Assembly (NCBI RefSeq): GCF_017086445.1
Contig: NZ_CP070968.1
Span: forward strand, 2,170,001-2,234,000
Origin: Brevundimonas fontaquae
GTDB lineage: Bacteria > Pseudomonadota > Alphaproteobacteria > Caulobacterales > Caulobacteraceae
Length of the DNA: 64,000 nucleotides
Reading direction: 5' to 3'
Position numbers and translations under genes: made by a program. Shown here piece after piece: positions 8,486 to 16,880 of this stretch (its first letter is position 1; each line of letters begins with the position of its first letter). The notes below the pieces were generated by a model that was given only the letters and a program-made list of their open reading frames with translations, did no database searches and was not told the origin of the DNA.

Positions 8486-9847
8486 ATGTTCACCGCCGCG
8501 CCGACCGCGCCCCGCCGGTCCAACGCCGTGCTCGCGGCCTTTTCCGGCCCGTGCCTGCCGCTGGCGGCCTTTGGCGTCGCCCTGCCCGTCACCCTGCCAG
8601 AGTTCTACGCCACCTATGTAGGCCTGGAGCTGGGAGTCGTGGCGGCCGTCTTCATGGCCGTGCGCCTGATCGACATCGTCTTCGACCCCTTCATCGGCTG
8701 GGGCATGGACAAGACCAAGACGCGGTTCGGCCGCTATCGCCCGTGGATGGCGATCTCTACGCCGATCCTGATGCTGTCGGCCTTCATGATGTTCGTCGTG
8801 GTCCAGCCCGGCGCCGGACCGGCCTATCTGTTCGGCTGGCTGCTGGTCCTCTACCTTGGCTTCTCGATCGGCACCCTGGGCCAACTCGGCTGGGCCGCCG
8901 TGCTCGCGCCTCAGTATGATCAGCGCAGCCGCGTCTATGGCTGGTGGCAGGTGTTCAACATCATCGGCGTGATCCTGATCCTGGTGCTGCCGACCGTGGT
9001 GGTTCAGACGGGCATCGGGAACTATGCCGACGGCGTGCGGATCATGGGCTGGGCCATCCTGATCGCCCTGCCCGTCACCATCGGTCTCGCCATGGTCGCC
9101 GTACCCGAACCCGTGAACGCGGGCGACCAGCCGCATGGCGGCGCCAGCGCCTATCTGGCCCTGCTGAAGATGCCCACGGTCCGGAAGCTCTTGATCGCCG
9201 ACCTGCTGCTGGGCGTCGCGCCGGGCATCACGGGTTCGCTGTTGTTCTTCTTCTTTGGGCAGATCAAGGGCTATGACCACAGCCAGGCCGGCCTGTTCAT
9301 GCTGTTCTATTTCGTCGCCGGTCTGTGCGGCGCGCCGATCTGGGCCTGGCTGGCCACGCGGATCGGCAAGGACAAGGCCCTGGCGGTCGCCAGCCTGATC
9401 TTCGCGGCCCTTTACATCGCCGCCACCCTGGTTCCCGGCGGCAACTTCATGTTGACGGCAGGCGCCATGTTCATCGCCGGCCTGCCCTATGCGGCCGGCC
9501 TGTTCCTGTTGCGCGCCATGATGGCGGACGCCGGCGACGAAGTGCGACTGGAGACCGGTGTGGATCGCACCGGATTGATGTTCTCCATCCTGTCCGCGAC
9601 GACCAAGATCGGCCACGTGGTCGCGCTGATCCCCTACCTGATCCTCCAAGGTGTGGGCTTCAAGGCGGTGCCGGGGCCGATGGGCAACAGCGACTTTTCC
9701 CTGCTGACGCTCCAGATTCTGTTCATTCTGGTCCCGGGCCTGCTGCTGGCCGCCGCCGCCTGGGTGCTGAAGGGCTATCCTTTGACGCCGAAGCGGCACG
9801 ATGAAATCCGCCTCGCCCTCGAAGCTCGTGATGGAGCCCGCCGTTGA
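8486..9847 (+). CDS. MFS transporter, GPH cation:sugar symporter family
   Basis: About 453 residues with roughly twelve hydrophobic spans. The segment DIVFDPFIGWGMDKTKTRFG is the loop 2-3 signature of the glycoside-pentoside-hexuronide:cation symporters (MelB family). I start at MFTAAPTAPRRSN (8486), since the frame upstream is polar, arginine-rich and unlike the family; an ATG at 8441 is an alternative. It is the first gene of a plus-strand run with mazG and the HAD gene. The substrate is unknown. Confidence 0.85.
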   Translation: MFTAAPTAPRRSNAVLAAFSGPCLPLAAFGVALPVTLPEFYATYVGLELGVVAAVFMAVRLIDIVFDPFIGWGMDKTKTRFGRYRPWMAISTPILMLSAFMMFVVVQPGAGPAYLFGWLLVLYLGFSIGTLGQLGWAAVLAPQYDQRSRVYGWWQVFNIIGVILILVLPTVVVQTGIGNYADGVRIMGWAILIALPVTIGLAMVAVPEPVNAGDQPHGGASAYLALLKMPTVRKLLIADLLLGVAPGITGSLLFFFFGQIKGYDHSQAGLFMLFYFVAGLCGAPIWAWLATRIGKDKALAVASLIFAALYIAATLVPGGNFMLTAGAMFIAGLPYAAGLFLLRAMMADAGDEVRLETGVDRTGLMFSILSATTKIGHVVALIPYLILQGVGFKAVPGPMGNSDFSLLTLQILFILVPGLLLAAAAWVLKGYPLTPKRHDEIRLALEARDGARR

Positions 9848-10638
9848 GACCGATCGACCGCCTGCTCGGCGTCATGGAGCGGTTGCGCGATCCTCACTGC
9901 GGCTGCCCTTGGGACGTGGAGCAGACCTTCGCCACCATCGCCCCCTACACGATCGAGGAGGCCTATGAGGTCGCCGACGCCATCGAGCGCAACGATCTGG
10001 TCGAGCTTAAGGGCGAGCTGGGCGACCTGCTGTTTCAGGTGGTCTTCCACGCCCGCATGGCCGAGGAACAGGGGCTGTTCGCCTTCGACGACGTGGTCAC
10101 GGCCATCGCCGACAAGCTGGAACGCCGCCACCCGCACGTTTTCGGTGACGAGGCCCAGCGCTCTTCGAAGGAACAGACCGTCGCCTGGGAAGCCATCAAG
10201 GCCGCCGAGCGCAAGGACCGCAAGAAGCCGGGTGTTCTGGACGATGTGCCGGTCGGCCTGCCCGCCCTGACCCGCGCCGCCAAGCTGACCAAGCGCGCCG
10301 GTCGTGTCGGCTTCGACTGGCCTTCTACCGATGAGGTGTTCGACAAGCTGGCCGAAGAGGTCGAGGAGCTGCGCGTCGAGATCGCCGCCGGCGACAAGGC
10401 CAAGGCGCGCGAAGAGCTGGGCGATCTTCTGTTCGTCGTCGCCAACCTGGCGCGCAAGCTGGACGTCGAGCCCGAAGACGCCCTGCGCGCCGCCAACACG
10501 AAGTTCGTGCGTCGCTTCGGCTTCATCGAGGCGGCGCTGGCCAAGGACGGCCGTACGCCGGACCAATCGGACCTGGCCGAGATGGACCGCCTCTGGGACG
10601 CCGCAAAGGTCGCAGAAAAGGCTGCGCCTGAAGCTTGA
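9844..10638 (+). CDS. mazG: Nucleoside triphosphate pyrophosphohydrolase MazG
   Basis: A 264-residue enzyme, the same length as E. coli MazG (263), that hydrolyses NTPs and dNTPs to the monophosphate and pyrophosphate. Two MazG repeats are visible. The first has CGCPWDVEQTF, TIEEAYEVADAI and GELGDLLFQVVFHA. The second has EEVEELRVEI and REELGDLLFVVANLAR. The start is TTG at 9844, whose last two bases are shared with the symporter's TGA stop (TTGA). Confidence 0.95.
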   Translation: MRPIDRLLGVMERLRDPHCGCPWDVEQTFATIAPYTIEEAYEVADAIERNDLVELKGELGDLLFQVVFHARMAEEQGLFAFDDVVTAIADKLERRHPHVFGDEAQRSSKEQTVAWEAIKAAERKDRKKPGVLDDVPVGLPALTRAAKLTKRAGRVGFDWPSTDEVFDKLAEEVEELRVEIAAGDKAKAREELGDLLFVVANLARKLDVEPEDALRAANTKFVRRFGFIEAALAKDGRTPDQSDLAEMDRLWDAAKVAEKAAPEA

Positions 10639-11309
10639 GCGAGCCCGTGACCTACGACCTGATCATCTTCGACTACGACGGCGTCGTCGCCGACAGCGAG
10701 GTGCTGAACAGCACCGTCATGGCCGAGCAGCTGACCGCCATCGGCCTGCCGACCACGCTAGACGATGTGCTGGCCGCCTATACGGGCAAGCGCTGGCGCG
10801 ACAACCGGCCGGTCGTCGAGGCGGCCTTGGGTCGTGCCTGCCCCGACGACTTCCACAACAAATGGTTTGCGACCTGTCGCCAGCGCGCGCCGCAGCAACT
10901 TGAACCCGTGCCCGGTCTGCTGGACTTCGTCGTCGCCCGACCCGAGCCCCGCTGCATCGCCTCATCCAGCGGCCCCGACTGGATCGGCGTCGGCCTGGAC
11001 CTGTTCGGCCTGACGGATCATTTCAACGGCGCGGTCTTCACCGGCCTGGTGGTCGAACGGGGCAAGCCCCACCCCGACATCTTCCTGCACGCCGCCGACG
11101 CGATGGGCATCGATCCGGCCCGCGTCCTGGTGATCGAAGACAGCGAGGCGGGCGTCACCGCAGGGGTCGCGGCCGGTATGACGGTCGTGGGACTGACGGC
11201 GGGCGGGCATGTTCGCGACGGCCATGCCGAGCGCCTGACGGCCCGCGGCGCCCACTGCATCGCCGACAGCTATGCGGCCGTCTCCGCTTTCATGGATCGT
11301 CAGAGGTAG
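10635..11309 (+). CDS. HAD-superfamily hydrolase, phosphoglycolate phosphatase-like
   Basis: A 224-residue HAD-IA phosphatase. Motif I is FDYDGVVADSE with D13 as nucleophile and D15 as acid/base. Motif II is ASSSGP. Motif III/IV includes GKPHPDIF and VIEDSEAGVTAGVAAGM. The family hydrolyses small phosphorylated metabolites such as sugar phosphates. The start is TTG at 10635, again with a TTGA overlap with mazG; GTG at 10647 is the alternative. Its 3' end overlaps the convergent antiporter gene by ten bases. Confidence 0.85.
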   Translation: MSEPVTYDLIIFDYDGVVADSEVLNSTVMAEQLTAIGLPTTLDDVLAAYTGKRWRDNRPVVEAALGRACPDDFHNKWFATCRQRAPQQLEPVPGLLDFVVARPEPRCIASSSGPDWIGVGLDLFGLTDHFNGAVFTGLVVERGKPHPDIFLHAADAMGIDPARVLVIEDSEAGVTAGVAAGMTVVGLTAGGHVRDGHAERLTARGAHCIADSYAAVSAFMDRQR

Positions 11310-12937
11310 CGCAGTTCCTGAAGATCGACGTCACGGAACAGCTTCTTGGCCGTCACCTCATCCAGCTGACGCGCCCTAAGCAGCCGTCGCAGTTCCTCGC
11401 GCTCGGCGGCCAAGCCGGCCAGCCAGAGACGACGCTCGATATCGTCCATCTTGCGCGTCAGGGCGGCGTCTTCCTCGTCCGTGCGGGTGTGGGTCTCGAT
11501 CCGCTGGCGATAGGTCTCCATGATCCGACCGGCGATTTCGGAATAGAGGTCGGGGTCGGGTTTGCCCTCCGCCATAGCGTACGAGGCGTCCTCAATGGCG
11601 CGCAAGGCGGCCGAAGCGGCCGCGACCCGGCCGCGATCCTCTTCCTGCTCGTGCGACGGCTCCGGCGGCAGTTCGACGTTCTTCAGGAGTCTAGGCAAGG
11701 CGAAGGTCGCCACCACCAGCGAAACCACGATCACGCCCGCCGCCAGGAAGATCGCCAGGTTCCGCGACGGCATCGGCGATCCGTCGCCCAAGGCGAATGG
11801 AAGGGTCAGGATACCCGCCAGAGTGATCGCGCCCCGCACGCCCGCCAGAGACATCACCATGGTCAGCCGCAGACCGACCTTGGCCGGCGGCCCACGATGG
11901 CGGCGGCGAAACAGGGTCAGCTTCAGCGAGGTCCAGACCCAGACAAACCGCAACGCCGCCAAGGTGGCGACGATGCCGAACACATAGACCGCCAACCACC
12001 AGACCTCAGGCCGGCTGGTGCCCGCCACCACCTCGGCCGCGCGCGACATGATCGAGGGCATCTGTTCGCCCAGGATCACGAAGATGATGCCGTTGGCCAC
12101 GAACTGAACCGTGTCCCATACGACGCTGCGCCGGATCCGCGTCATCGCCATCGACTGGCCGGCGATGCCTCCGCGTTCGGTGAAACTCATCGTCACCCCG
12201 GCCGCCACCGCCGCCAGAATGCCGGACGCGTGCAGTTCTTCCGCGACCAGATAGGCCGCGAACGGGATCAGCAGGCTGACCAGAATCTGCGCGCCCACGT
12301 CCTCGCCCCAGCGTCGGCTGACAAAGCTCTTGGCGTAGCTGATGGCCATGGTGACCAGAACGCCGACGGCGACCCCGACCAGAGCCAGCCAGGCGAACGT
12401 CCCGACCGCATGGCCGATCGAAAACGCTCCCGTCGTCGCGGCGGCGACCGCGATGCGCATGCAGGTCAGACCTGTCGCATCGTTCAACAGCGACTCGCCT
12501 TCCAGAATGTGCATCAGGCGCTTGGGGATGGGCGCCCGCGCCGCGATGGCCTGAACTGCGATGGGATCGGTCGGCGACAGGATGGCGGCCAAGGCGAAAG
12601 CGACCGGCAGCGGCATCTCCGGGATCATCCACCAGATCAGGAAGCCCAGACCGACGACGGTGAACAGCACCAACCCCAGCGCCAGCTCAAGGACCACCGC
12701 CCGGTCGCGAAACAGGTCTTCCTTGGGAATTCGCCAGCCGTCCAGAAACAGCAGCGGCGGCAGGAACAGCAGAAAGAAGATGTCCGGCTCAAGATCGACC
12801 GTTTTGCCCGTAATCAGCACGATGGCGGCGCCCAGCCCGATCTGAACCAACGGCAAGGCGATGCGCGTGATCCGCGCGATCGAACCCGACACCACCACGG
12901 CCAACAGCAGAAGCAGGACGGTTTCGATCAGATGCAT
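11300..12937 (-). CDS. Na+/H+ antiporter, CPA1 (NhaP/NHE) family
   Basis: A 545-residue membrane protein with about twelve spans in the first 400 residues and a charged cytosolic tail of about 130 residues. The CPA1 signatures are LSPTDPIAVQAI (ion-binding aspartate region) and EGESLLNDATGL. It exchanges monovalent cations for protons across the inner membrane. It lies six bases downstream of hflX on the same strand, so it may be read through from hfq-hflX. Confidence 0.92.
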   Translation of the reverse strand: MHLIETVLLLLLAVVVSGSIARITRIALPLVQIGLGAAIVLITGKTVDLEPDIFFLLFLPPLLFLDGWRIPKEDLFRDRAVVLELALGLVLFTVVGLGFLIWWMIPEMPLPVAFALAAILSPTDPIAVQAIAARAPIPKRLMHILEGESLLNDATGLTCMRIAVAAATTGAFSIGHAVGTFAWLALVGVAVGVLVTMAISYAKSFVSRRWGEDVGAQILVSLLIPFAAYLVAEELHASGILAAVAAGVTMSFTERGGIAGQSMAMTRIRRSVVWDTVQFVANGIIFVILGEQMPSIMSRAAEVVAGTSRPEVWWLAVYVFGIVATLAALRFVWVWTSLKLTLFRRRHRGPPAKVGLRLTMVMSLAGVRGAITLAGILTLPFALGDGSPMPSRNLAIFLAAGVIVVSLVVATFALPRLLKNVELPPEPSHEQEEDRGRVAAASAALRAIEDASYAMAEGKPDPDLYSEIAGRIMETYRQRIETHTRTDEEDAALTRKMDDIERRLWLAGLAAEREELRRLLRARQLDEVTAKKLFRDVDLQELRYL

Positions 12938-12943
12938 GAAAAC

Positions 12944-14257
12944 TCAGTCGGCCAGGTCGGGATACAGGCGCTCGAATCGCCCGAGCGCCGCAGGGTGCAG
13001 CCGCACCGTGACGTGAGTACGGCCAAGCTCGTCCGCATCGCGCGACATGACCCTTCCATGTTCATAAAGCCAGGCCAGGGCCTCGCCCTGATGAGGCTCG
13101 AGCGTCAGCTGCGTCTCGGGATCGTCGTCGATCAGGCCGGCGATGATCTGGCGCAGAGGCTCGATCCCTTCGCCCGTCCACGCTGAGACGGCGACCGCCT
13201 CACCGTCCTTCGCCAACCGTTCGGCTTGACCCAGCACAGTCTCGCGCGCCTCGTCATCCAGCAGGTCGATCTTGTTCCAGACTTCCAGCACCCGGCGCGT
13301 CTTGCCCTCTGGCGTCTCGATCTGTTTCAGCACGGCCTCGACGTCCTTGGCCTGAGCGGCGCTGTCGGGCGAGGCGATGTCGCGGACGTGCAGGATCAGA
13401 TCGGCCTCGCCGACTTCTTCCAGCGTGGCGCGAAAGCTCTCGACCAGTTCGTGCGGCAGGTCAGAGATGAAGCCGACCGTATCCGCCACGATGGCCGGCC
13501 GCCCTTGCGGCAGCCGGATGGTGCGCTGGGTCGTGTCGAGGGTGGCGAACAGCAGGTCCTTGGCGAAGACCTCCGATCCCGTCAGCCGATTGAACAGCGT
13601 CGACTTGCCGGCGTTGGTGTAGCCGACCAGGGCGATCGTCGGGAACGGCGCCTTCTGACGCTGCTTGCGGTGCAGGCCGCGCGTGCGTCGCACCTCTTCC
13701 AACTCGGACTTCAGCCTGACGATCCGGTCGGCGATCAGACGGCGGTCCAGCTCGATCTGGGTTTCGCCGGGCCCGCCGGTCGAACCGGTGCCGCCACGTT
13801 GCCGCTCAAGGTGGGTCCAGGTCCGCACCAGTCGCGACCGTTCGTAATCCAGCCGCGCCAGCTCGACCTGAAGCCGCCCCTCCTTGGTCCGCGCGCGACG
13901 GCCGAAGATCTCCAGGATCAGGCCGGTGCGGTCGATGACCTTCACCTCCCACGCCTTTTCCAGGTTGCGTTGCTGCACCGGCGTCAGGGCGTCGTCGATG
14001 ATGACGGCCTCGGCGTCTGCGGCGCGCACGAGCGCGGCCAATTCTTCGACCTTGCCCGTGCCGAACAAGGTCGCAGGCGTTGTGCTGCGCAGCCGCACGA
14101 TCTCTTCGGCGCGCACGTCGAGGTCGAGCGCGCGAGCAAGGCCCGCCGCCTCCTCAAGCCGTTCGCTCGCCAGCCGGGGACTGTCCGAGCGTCGGTCGGG
14201 GTGAATGACGACCGCCCGGATCAGCGGGACGGTGTGGTCGATCAGTTTTTGGGTCAA
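12944..14257 (-). CDS. hflX: GTPase HflX
   Basis: A 437-residue ribosome-associated GTPase of the Obg-HflX group, which splits or rescues stalled ribosomes under heat stress. The N-terminal HflX domain precedes the glycine-rich RGGTGSTGGPGETQIELDRR (about 154-173). The G domain follows: G1 GYTNAGKST (212-220), G3 DTVG (259-262), G4 NKID (328-331). Its ATG follows the hfq stop with no gap, the usual hfq-hflX operon. Confidence 0.98.
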   Translation of the reverse strand: MTQKLIDHTVPLIRAVVIHPDRRSDSPRLASERLEEAAGLARALDLDVRAEEIVRLRSTTPATLFGTGKVEELAALVRAADAEAVIIDDALTPVQQRNLEKAWEVKVIDRTGLILEIFGRRARTKEGRLQVELARLDYERSRLVRTWTHLERQRGGTGSTGGPGETQIELDRRLIADRIVRLKSELEEVRRTRGLHRKQRQKAPFPTIALVGYTNAGKSTLFNRLTGSEVFAKDLLFATLDTTQRTIRLPQGRPAIVADTVGFISDLPHELVESFRATLEEVGEADLILHVRDIASPDSAAQAKDVEAVLKQIETPEGKTRRVLEVWNKIDLLDDEARETVLGQAERLAKDGEAVAVSAWTGEGIEPLRQIIAGLIDDDPETQLTLEPHQGEALAWLYEHGRVMSRDADELGRTHVTVRLHPAALGRFERLYPDLAD

Positions 14258-14503
14258 TCAGTCTTCTTCGGCGTCGGGCTCGTACAGCTGCACGGGCGCG
14301 GACGGCATGATGGTTGAGATGGCGTGCTTGTACACCAGCTGGGACTGGCCATCGCGGCGCAGCAGGACACAGAAGTTGTCGAACCAGGTCACGATGCCCT
14401 GCAATTTGACCCCATTGACCAGGAAGATGGTCAGCGGCGTCTTGGTCTTGCGGACCGAGTTGAGGAAGGTGTCCTGAAGGTTCTGACGTTTGTCTTGCGA
14501 CAT
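14258..14503 (-). CDS. hfq: RNA chaperone Hfq
   Basis: An 81-residue Sm-like protein that forms a hexamer and helps small RNAs pair with messages. The Sm1 segment ([19 protein letters not shown] and what follows) and the Sm2 motif VYKHAIST, with the uridine-binding His, are intact. The C-terminal tail is short, as in alphaproteobacteria. AGGA precedes the ATG. It starts the hfq-hflX unit, 101 bases after the dat stop. Confidence 0.98.
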   Translation of the reverse strand: MSQDKRQNLQDTFLNSVRKTKTPLTIFLVNGVKLQGIVTWFDNFCVLLRRDGQSQLVYKHAISTIMPSAPVQLYEPDAEED

Positions 14504-14604
14504 GGCAGGTTTTTCCTGTTCTTCGTTGTTTGTCGCCGTGGGAGCGGCGGGGCCGATGCAGCCGACCGCGACCTTAACCGCCGCCCGGCCGCTCGGGCAA
14601 CGCC

Positions 14605-15465
14605 CTAAATGGCCCCTCGACGCGCCTGTTCAAGATAGAGTTCTCGCAGGCGGGTCGCGACGGGGCCGGGCTTGCCGTCGCCGATCTTCACGCCGTCCAG
14701 CGAAACCAGCGGCATGACGAAGGCGCTGGCGGCGGTCACGAACACCTCGCGCGCCCGTTTCGCTTCATCGACCGAGAAGGCGCGTTCTTCCAGTTCGACA
14801 CCCTCGGCGGCAGCGAGCTCTAGGACCGCCGCTCGCGTGACGCCCCGCAGGATATTGGCCTGGATGTCCCGCGTTCTCAGCCTGCCGTGCTCATCCACGA
14901 TCCACGCATTGGTCGATGCGCCTTCGGTGATCAGCCCCATGTCGTCGTACATCAGGCACTCATAGGCGCCGCGCTCGCGCGCCGCCTGTTTGGCCAGCAC
15001 ATTCGGCAGCAGGCCGACCGTCTTGATGTCGCAACGCCCCCAGCGAATATCGGGTTGGGTGACGCCGGCCGCGCCGTTCTGCGCCAGACGCTGATTTCGC
15101 GCCGGATCAATCGGCTTGGCCGTCACGACGACACTGGGCGCGACATCGATCGGAAAGCCATGATCGCGCGGCGCCGTGCCGCGCGTGACCTGCAGATAGA
15201 CCATCCCGTTGCGCACACGATTGCGCCGCACGGTCTCGCGCAGAACGACGCCTAAGGCGCCGGCGCTCATCGGAATGCCGATCTTCAGTTCGTTCAGACT
15301 GCGGTGAAGGCGGCTCATATGACCTTCGAAATCGGCCAGCCTCCCATCGAAGACCGACCAGACCTCATAGACGCCGTCTGCAAACTGGAAACCGCGATCC
15401 TCGATATGGACCACGGCCTCGCCATGCGCGCTATACGCGCCATTCACATAGGCGACGCGTGACAT
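14605..15465 (-). CDS. dat: D-amino-acid transaminase, PLP fold type IV
   Basis: A 286-residue class IV aminotransferase. The PLP lysine is K148 in [16 protein letters not shown], and the cofactor-site Glu is in the [12 protein letters not shown] segment. The sequence pattern fits D-alanine/D-amino-acid aminotransferase, which supplies D-glutamate or D-alanine for peptidoglycan. A branched-chain aminotransferase cannot be excluded by eye. Its start shares one base with the ntrX stop (TGATG), an arrangement seen in other alphaproteobacteria (ntrX-dat-hfq-hflX). Confidence 0.88.
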   Translation of the reverse strand: MSRVAYVNGAYSAHGEAVVHIEDRGFQFADGVYEVWSVFDGRLADFEGHMSRLHRSLNELKIGIPMSAGALGVVLRETVRRNRVRNGMVYLQVTRGTAPRDHGFPIDVAPSVVVTAKPIDPARNQRLAQNGAAGVTQPDIRWGRCDIKTVGLLPNVLAKQAARERGAYECLMYDDMGLITEGASTNAWIVDEHGRLRTRDIQANILRGVTRAAVLELAAAEGVELEERAFSVDEAKRAREVFVTAASAFVMPLVSLDGVKIGDGKPGPVATRLRELYLEQARRGAI

Positions 15466-16871
15466 CAGGCCGGCTCTTCTTCATCGCCGCCGCGTGCAGG
15501 CGAGACGCCCAGCGACTTCAGCTTTCTATGTAGGGCGGATCGCTCCATGCCGATGAAGGCGGCGGTGCGCGAGATATTGCCGCCGAACCGCATGATCTGG
15601 GCCGCCAGATACTCCCGCTCGAAGACCTCGCGCGCCTCGCGCAGCGGCAGGGCGATGGTGCGCTCGCCGCCCAGGTTCGCCGTCCCGCCGTTAGAGGTCG
15701 CCACCTCTTGTGGCAGCATATCGGCGGTGATCGTTTCGGCCGGATCGCCGGTCGCCAGGATCAGCAATCGCTCGATATTGTTGCGCAGCTGGCGGATGTT
15801 GCCGGGCCACGGGTGGACTTGCAGCACCGCCACCGCATCATCGCCGACGATGCGTTTGGGCAGACCTTGCGAGGCGCTGATCGTGTCCACGAAATATTCG
15901 ACCAGTTCGGCGATGTCCTCCCGCCGTTCCGACAGCGGCGGGACACGAATCGGCACCACATTCAGACGGTGGAACAGATCTTCGCGGAAACGTCCCTCTG
16001 CGATCTCGGCCTTCAGATCGCGCGAGGTCGAGGTCACGACGCGAACGTCGACCTGAACGTCCTGTTCTCCACCGACACGCCGGAACCGCTGGTCCACCAG
16101 AACGCGCAGGATGCGGCTTTGGCTCTCACGCGGCATGTCGCTGATTTCGTCCAGGTACAGCGTGCCATTGTGGGCGCGTTCGAACACGCCGATCTTGCGC
16201 GGACGGCCGTCCTGGCCCTCCTCGCCGAACAGTTCGACATCCAGACGTTCCGGCGTCATGCCGGCGGCCGAAATCGCGACGAACTCGGCGCGAGCGCGCG
16301 GGCTGGCTTCGTGGATTTGACGCGCCACCAGTTCTTTGCCGGAGCCGGCCGGTCCGGCGATCAGCACCCGACTGTTGGCCTGCGCCACCTTGGCGATGGT
16401 GCTGCGCAAGGCCTGCGCGGCCTGCGACCGGCCGATCAGACCCGACGGCGTCATGGTCGCTGCGCGCAGGCGGCGATTCTCGCGCCTCAGCGTCGCCGCC
16501 TCGATGGCGCGTTCGACCACGACGACGAGCCGATCTGACTTGAACGGCTTTTCGATGAAGTCATAGGCGCCGCGCTTCAGCGCCGTCACCGCCGTCTCGA
16601 TATTGCCGTGACCGGAAATCATCACCACCGGCAGATCAGGATCCAGTTCCTTGACGACCTCCAGCAGCTCCAGCCCGTCCAGCCCCCCGCCCTGCATCCA
16701 GATGTCCAGGATCGCCAGCGATGGCTTCCTGGCCCGGATCGCGGCCAGGGCCTCGTCGGAGTTGGCGGCGACGCGCACGGCATGGCCCTCGTCCTCCAGC
16801 AGGCCGGACACCAGGTCGCGGATGTCGGCCTCGTCGTCGACAACGAGAATGTCGGAACCTGTTGGTCGCAT
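15465..16871 (-). CDS. ntrX: Response regulator NtrX (GAFTGA motif absent)
   Basis: A 468-residue NtrC-family regulator. The receiver domain has the phospho-acceptor D56 (AILDIWMQ). The AAA+ domain has Walker A GPAGSGKE (173-180) and Walker B TLYLDEI (237-243). A Fis-type helix-turn-helix ends the protein (SRTAAFIGMERSALHRKLK). Between ELFGEE (213-218) and GVFERAHNG the sigma-54-contacting GAFTGA loop is missing, so it may not act as a classic sigma-54 activator. It is nine bases downstream of ntrY, its partner kinase. Confidence 0.96.
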   Translation of the reverse strand: MRPTGSDILVVDDEADIRDLVSGLLEDEGHAVRVAANSDEALAAIRARKPSLAILDIWMQGGGLDGLELLEVVKELDPDLPVVMISGHGNIETAVTALKRGAYDFIEKPFKSDRLVVVVERAIEAATLRRENRRLRAATMTPSGLIGRSQAAQALRSTIAKVAQANSRVLIAGPAGSGKELVARQIHEASPRARAEFVAISAAGMTPERLDVELFGEEGQDGRPRKIGVFERAHNGTLYLDEISDMPRESQSRILRVLVDQRFRRVGGEQDVQVDVRVVTSTSRDLKAEIAEGRFREDLFHRLNVVPIRVPPLSERREDIAELVEYFVDTISASQGLPKRIVGDDAVAVLQVHPWPGNIRQLRNNIERLLILATGDPAETITADMLPQEVATSNGGTANLGGERTIALPLREAREVFEREYLAAQIMRFGGNISRTAAFIGMERSALHRKLKSLGVSPARGGDEEEPA

Positions 16872-16880
16872 CTTGCCTCG

